Assembly (NCBI GenBank): GCA_902984215.1
Contig: CADWAF010004268.1
Span: forward strand, 1 to 12,509
Origin: Willaertia magna
Taxonomy: Eukaryota > Heterolobosea > Eutetramitea > Acrasida > Naegleriidae
Length of the DNA stretch: 12,509 nt
Direction of reading: 5' to 3'
Below, piece after piece: positions 8,283 through 12,509 of the stretch (position 1 is the first letter of the stretch; each line of letters begins with the position of its first letter). Position numbers and translations under genes: made by a program. The notes under the pieces were generated by a model. It was not told the origin of the DNA and made no database searches. It saw only the letters and a list, made by a program, of their open reading frames with translations.

Positions 8283-9222
8283 TTTAAAATTAATAATTAT
8301 ATTTAAATAAAGTAAACTTATTATATTATATTTTCTAAAATATATTATCTGTTCTTTGGGTAATAGGAGGTTGAAATGTTGGTGTTTGAATAGATGGTAA
8401 TGTTTTTATTAATTTGTTTTTCTAATTAGAATCTTGATTTAATAAAGATAAATAAAAAAATAATTCATCTTTACTTATTGTCTATTTAATTTCTTTTTTA
8501 AATTTAATTAATCCAAGCCATTTAAATTTATTTATTGCTGCAAAATAGAATTTTTTTAATGATTGATAAAATAATTATGATATTTCTGAATAATAAACAT
8601 ATTCTTCTAAAGAAATACTTTATTCTAATTCTAATATATATCCAGCATGTATTGCTTCAAATCTTTCATTAAAAAAACAACTAGGTTTATCATATTGAAA
8701 TAATAAATTAGAGTAGTGTTTAATAAGAATATGAAAATAAAAAGTAAATCTATTTTTGAGATATCTTAAATTTAATAATTCACCTAACCATTTACAATAA
8801 TAATCCATTCTTTATTTACGTTCAATATTATTTTTAAGTAAAATAGATTCTAATTATAAATTAAAATTCTTACAATTTTCCAAATTAAAATTTCAGTTTC
8901 ATCCATAAAACATAATATTAATTCAAAATTTTGAAGAAAAATATTTTTGATTTCTATTAATATATAGAAAAGAAAAAATATTTTGATCAAAATCATTTTT
9001 GTCTAATTCTTTATCATTTTTAAATTTAAATTGATTAAATCTATTCATTTTACTAATAGTTTTACTAATATTATTTCAAATATTTATATTATTAGTTCGT
9101 TTTAAAATTAAAGAAAGTAAATTTTCAATAATTTTCATTTTAAGATGAAGTAAATAAATTAAAATTTTAACATTAAGCATTTGATATTTAAATATTAAAT
9201 TTCTTGATTGATAATCTATATT

Positions 9223-9294
9223 AATATATATAATATATATATAAATAAATTTAATATTAATTATTAAATAATTTAATATATATAATATATATAT
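9223..9294. repeat. 72-base AT-only insertion with a 32-base direct repeat
   Basis: This stretch is absent from copy 1 (between 2980 and 2981). It contains only A and T. A 32-base sequence at 9221-9252 is repeated exactly at 9273-9304, with 20 bases between. The length is a multiple of three and the minus-strand frame continues through it. Replication slippage or a short insertion could explain it. Confidence 0.85.
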
Positions 9295-9484
9295 AAATAA
9301 ATTTCTATCAATTCATTTACAATCACAAAAAAAACAAAATAATTGATTGTCATTAAGGTTTATCATTGTTATTAACATTTTTAAATCATTTACTAAAACT
9401 AAATTAACTAAAATCAAAGTATTTTTATATTTTATTTATTTAATCCCAATTAATTCTTTACTAAGGTTTTCTATAGTTTGTTTA

Positions 9485-9493
9485 TTTTTTTTT
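9485..9493 (-). other. A9 homopolymer at a -1 frame change, copy 2
   Basis: Same position and same length as 3171-3179. The base just upstream region differs (GLNEKK rather than GLSEKK) but the run length is unchanged. Confidence 0.6.
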
Positions 9494-10906
9494 CATTTAA
9501 ACCAAATATTAATTGAGAATGTCTTGATTGTGATAAATAAAGATTTAAAATACTTAATGAACTAACTATAAAAGTTTTAACTCTACTATTAAAATTAATT
9601 TTACAAGTTAAACAATTTAAATTATTTTTTTTGTTTATTCTATTACATTTATAATCATGTATTATTAAAATATCTTGTAATACTTCTAAAATATTACAAA
9701 CAATAAATTTTTTATTATTTTTAACATTATATTTTATTTTAACAGTATTATTTAATTTAGTTCTAACATTATTAATTGTTGTAACATATAGAATAATTTC
9801 TTTTAATTTTATAAAATTTCTAAATTTATTATAAAAACCATTTAACATTAAATTAAAATCTTTAAAATAAACAATTAAAAACTTATCAGAATTCATTTTT
9901 ACTTTTTCAAATATATCCATTAATTTCTTTTTTAAATTTATTACAATTAATTTATTAATATCATCATTTACTTTAACACAAACTGTAATTATTAAATTAT
10001 AAAAATCTTCTATATTTCTTTGAAAAAACAAAGCCATTACTATTATTCAATTTTCATTTAATTTAATAAATAAATTTTTAATTACTTCAATAATTTCTTC
10101 AATTTTTAAATTTCTGTAAAATACATTTTTTATTTCAATATATTTTTTTCGTTTGTTTTTTATAAATAGTGTAATATCTATATTTAAATTAAAAACATTA
10201 ATGGTTGTCATAGTTGTTTGTTTAGAAATAGAATTAATTATTAAAGAATGTATAAATTCTATAAATTCTTTTTTCCAATTAAAAAATTTATAAATTAACA
10301 TAAAATTTACAATCTAAGACACATTAACATATGTATTTTTATTTAAAGTAATTTTTTTACCATCTAACAGTTTATAATCTTTGAGATTTGTTTTTAATTT
10401 AGATTTTTTAATTAATTCTGTAATATTAAAATATATTACATTTTCTTTTGTTACTACGTTTAACCAATAAAGTACAATAATAGGAATTTCAATAATATGT
10501 GACTTTTCAGATGATATAAAAGTAGATTGATAATTTATTTCATTTTGTTGGCTTGATTGTGAATTAATTAAATGGTCATATGAGTGTTGTGTATTGTTAA
10601 TTGATTAATTTTGAAAATTTGTAATTTCTTAGGTTATTGAAGGTTGTTGTTGATGATGTTGTTGAATAGAAGGTAATAAATTAAAAGAATAATTGTAAAC
10701 TTCATTTCTATTATTAATAATAGATTAATTTGTTATTTCATTAAATTATTTAAAAGCTTTGTTCATGCTTTTAAGAAATTTGTTGTTTGATAATGATTTA
10801 ATGAAAAATTTTTCAAATTCATTTTAATCAAAACCATTAAATAGATCGTGCATTGTGAGTTTGAATATTTTTTTTATTGAATTTACAATTAAGACAGTCA
10901 CTCTAG

Positions 10907-10918
10907 ACTATTCAAACT
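10907..10918. repeat. Right terminal inverted repeat candidate, copy 2
   Basis: Identical to 4593-4604; pairs with 7496-7507. Confidence 0.5.
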
Positions 10919-12509
10919 ATTGAAGTATATTACAGTTAACTATCTACATAAATTATTACTAAAGTTCAACCTGAATTTTTCGATATTTCATTAAATAAAG
11001 AGATTATAACCTCTGATTTTACTACTTTTACAAATTCTAATACAATCTTGCATACTACAGGCCATCATAGAGTCATTTCTTAGTGAAAAATCATCAATAC
11101 CCCTTTTACTTTGTGTTTTATTAATTGAATTAAAGTTGAAATAATAAGTTCTAAAAAAGAAACTAGATAATTTATATCCTCTTTCTACCATTCTATAAAT
11201 GCATCTCTTTTGTAAAACTATTGATTGAACTTTATTAAATGATAAAACTTTGAACTTGCAAAATGATCTATTATAAAAGGTTTAAACTTTTTGTTTAAAA
11301 TATTAAAAAAAATTCCAATATTAACCACTTTGAACGCTTGTTTATTAAATCTAGAATAGTATTTTCTTTTGAAAAGATGTAAGTAACTTTTCAAATAACT
11401 CATTCATTCCAAAAACATAAATCTTAAATGTTTCTTACAATCTTTGATAAAATTAAAACACAATTATAACTTTTTTTTAAATAGTAAAAACAAACTATGT
11501 TGTTTATTTTGATTAAGAAATTTGTATTTAACTTGTATAATTTCTCTATTTCTGCCATACTGAAGATTTCTCATATTGCTTAGAGTTTTTTGTGATTTAT
11601 ATATAAGTTTTCTTCTTCTATAGTCCAGTTCCCTATAAAAATATGATTCTTTGTTATACTACCAAAATCTGTAAGAAAAAAGTATGTATTTATTCTTGTT
11701 AAATTTGTTTTTAATTTGAAGTAATATCTTTAATAGTTTTATAATCTAAATTAATTTTTGTATATCTTTTATTACACCTTTGTTTATATTCTTTTAATGA
11801 AAATAATTTCTTTGTGAGTATTCTAGACATGTTATTAAGTTTTTTCTTAACTTCCATTTCACTAATCTTATGTAAAAAAAAATTATAAAAAATTTTAACT
11901 TTTTTAACGGTGTAGCTATGGTCTTTAACTTTACTTTCTTTTTTAACTTGTACTAATTCATTAGAAAATATAAAAGCTCTAAAGTTTAATTTTGTTTGTC
12001 TATGAGAATAAAAATCTTTCTTTTTATAAAGTCCAATTTTAAACTTAAATATTAAATTACTTAAACTGGGTAAAAAATAGACTTTTTCTCTTAAATTATC
12101 CAATTTAACTATTTTAGAAGTAGTAATAGTTTATTTATATGTTCTAAACATACTTTTAATAACTCCCCTAGAACTAAAATATTATCAATATAATAAAACA
12201 CTATAATTTTCTTCTTCCTTAATATTTTTATAGCCTCTTTCATAAGGTGAGAAAATAAAAAAAGTGTTTAATTTAGACCAAATGAAAGAATGTTGAATTG
12301 GAACTTTACATTTTTCCATTGAAAACCTAGTAAATATTTGGAGTTGTTATGAATTTTTAGCAGTTCTATAGTTTTTTTAAAGAAAAAAAACAAAAGTTTT
12401 TTTATAAAAATTTACAAAATCTGTATAAATTATATTATTAATTGTATAATTTATACTTTTTAAAAAAAATATTACTTCTATATAAAACATGTTTTTAAAA
12501 AAAAATTAA
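10919..12509 (-). pseudogene. DIRS-like reverse transcriptase-RNase H, copy 2 (5' end outside window)
   Basis: Same gene as 4605-6398. It keeps SKYLLGFQW, FGLN-TAA-TL, LFSHLMK, FYYIDNILVLG and the RNase H LHIN and SKENTILDL segments. A 25-base insertion (12379-12403) breaks the frame between motif A and SKYLL. The one-base frame change at the A-run 11305-11312 (minus-strand T8) is shared with copy 1. At 11208-11211 this copy has the extra base that keeps the frame open into FYKRDAFIEW and LWWP, which copy 1 lost. TGA at 11400-11402 faces Trp TGG (5085-5087) in copy 1, and TAG at 11218-11220 faces Trp TGG (4903-4905). Confidence 0.82.
12379..12403. repeat. 25-base insertion flanked by T7 runs
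   Basis: Copy 1 has a single T7 here (about 6056-6062). Copy 2 has T7, an 18-base A-rich piece, then T7 again. The duplicated T7 could be a target duplication or slippage. It shifts the RT frame. Confidence 0.8.

Larger units (their letters stand above)
8335..10853 (-). pseudogene. Transposase-like gene (RNase H-fold/DDE candidate), copy 2
   Basis: Same gene as 2093-4539, starting at ATG 10853 (MHDLFNGFDQNE, where the Q is TAA while copy 1 has CAA). It has the same A9 frame change (9485-9493) and the same CFFCDC and YGWNWNF segments with shared TGA codons. The late motif reads FFNERFEAIHAGY, with Glu and a following His; copy 1 has FEVIYIGY, so this copy is probably closer to the ancestor there. 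A 72-base insertion adds 24 codons without breaking the frame. TAG at 10314-10316 replaces Trp TGG of copy 1, while TGG at 10464-10466 faces a TAG in copy 1. Most differences from copy 1 change the amino acid, so no constraint is visible. Confidence 0.55.
7496..10918. mobile_element. DNA transposon-like segment nested in the DIRS-like element, copy 2
   Basis: Second copy of the nested segment, 3423 bases, with the same inverted-repeat ends and the same two convergent genes as 1253-4604. It is longer mainly because of an AT-only insertion at 9223-9294. The same insertion position in both units means the nesting happened before the tandem duplication. Confidence 0.6.
6244..12509. repeat. Tandem repeat unit, copy 2 (right end cut)
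   Basis: Head-to-tail second copy of 1-6243. The main length differences are a 72-base insertion (9223-9294), a 25-base insertion (12379-12403) and single-base changes in homopolymers (about 1450/7692, 1747/7990, 4894/11208). The window end corresponds to about position 6169 of copy 1. The first 155 bases of this copy complete the reverse transcriptase of copy 1, so the unit boundary as drawn runs through a gene. Confidence 0.96.

Noticed and set aside
1..12509. Ciliate-type or all-stops-reassigned nuclear code as a firm call
   Set aside because: The pattern fits, but mutation spectrum, damaged catalytic residues and the CGA-to-TAA change fit hypermutation of dead repeats at least as well.
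1..12509. CRISPR array, tRNA, rRNA, bacterial promoters or terminators
   Set aside because: No short regularly spaced repeats, no cloverleaf or rRNA motif recognised, and T-runs are general background in this composition.

Overview
This is a very AT-rich eukaryotic repeat region with no host gene, tRNA, rRNA or CRISPR array that I can recognise. It consists of two head-to-tail copies of a unit of about 6.24 kb. Copy 1 is 1-6243. Copy 2 runs from 6244 to the window end and stops roughly 75 bases short of a full unit. All recognisable genes are decayed mobile-element genes. The host cannot be named from this sequence.

Each unit has two parts. (1) A DIRS-like (tyrosine-recombinase) retrotransposon lies on the minus strand: a reverse transcriptase/RNase H region (4605-6398; 10919-12509, cut by the window end; a stub at 1-155) and a tyrosine recombinase (313-1251; 6556-7494). 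(2) Between RNase H and recombinase sits a segment of about 3.35 kb (1253-4604; 7496-10918) bounded by short inverted repeats. It carries two convergent genes: an unrecognised plus-strand gene (1343-2040; 7585-8282) and a long minus-strand gene (2093-4539; 8335-10853) that looks like an RNase H-fold (DDE) transposase. I read this as a DNA transposon nested in a DIRS-like element, the composite then being duplicated in tandem.

The genes are masked by dozens of in-frame TAA, TAG and TGA codons that fall at Gln or Trp positions while the frame continues across them. This could be a variant nuclear code (UAR=Gln, UGA=Trp) or C-to-T/G-to-A hypermutation of repeats. I favour hypermutation. Differences between the copies are almost all transitions (hand count over 1-1020: 55 transitions, 2 transversions, no indels). 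Catalytic residues are changed in the G-to-A/C-to-T direction (YxDD to YIDN, TDAS to TN, HIPG to YIFS). Most amino-acid positions that differ between copies are nonsynonymous. One TAA in copy 2 replaces an Arg CGA of copy 1. On this view the window is a fossil array, not an active system.

The places most worth a second look are the mutation spectrum, the unit junction (6082-6252) with its loxP-like dyad and duplicated module, the shared A9 frameshift in the transposase-like gene, and the transposase-like gene itself.
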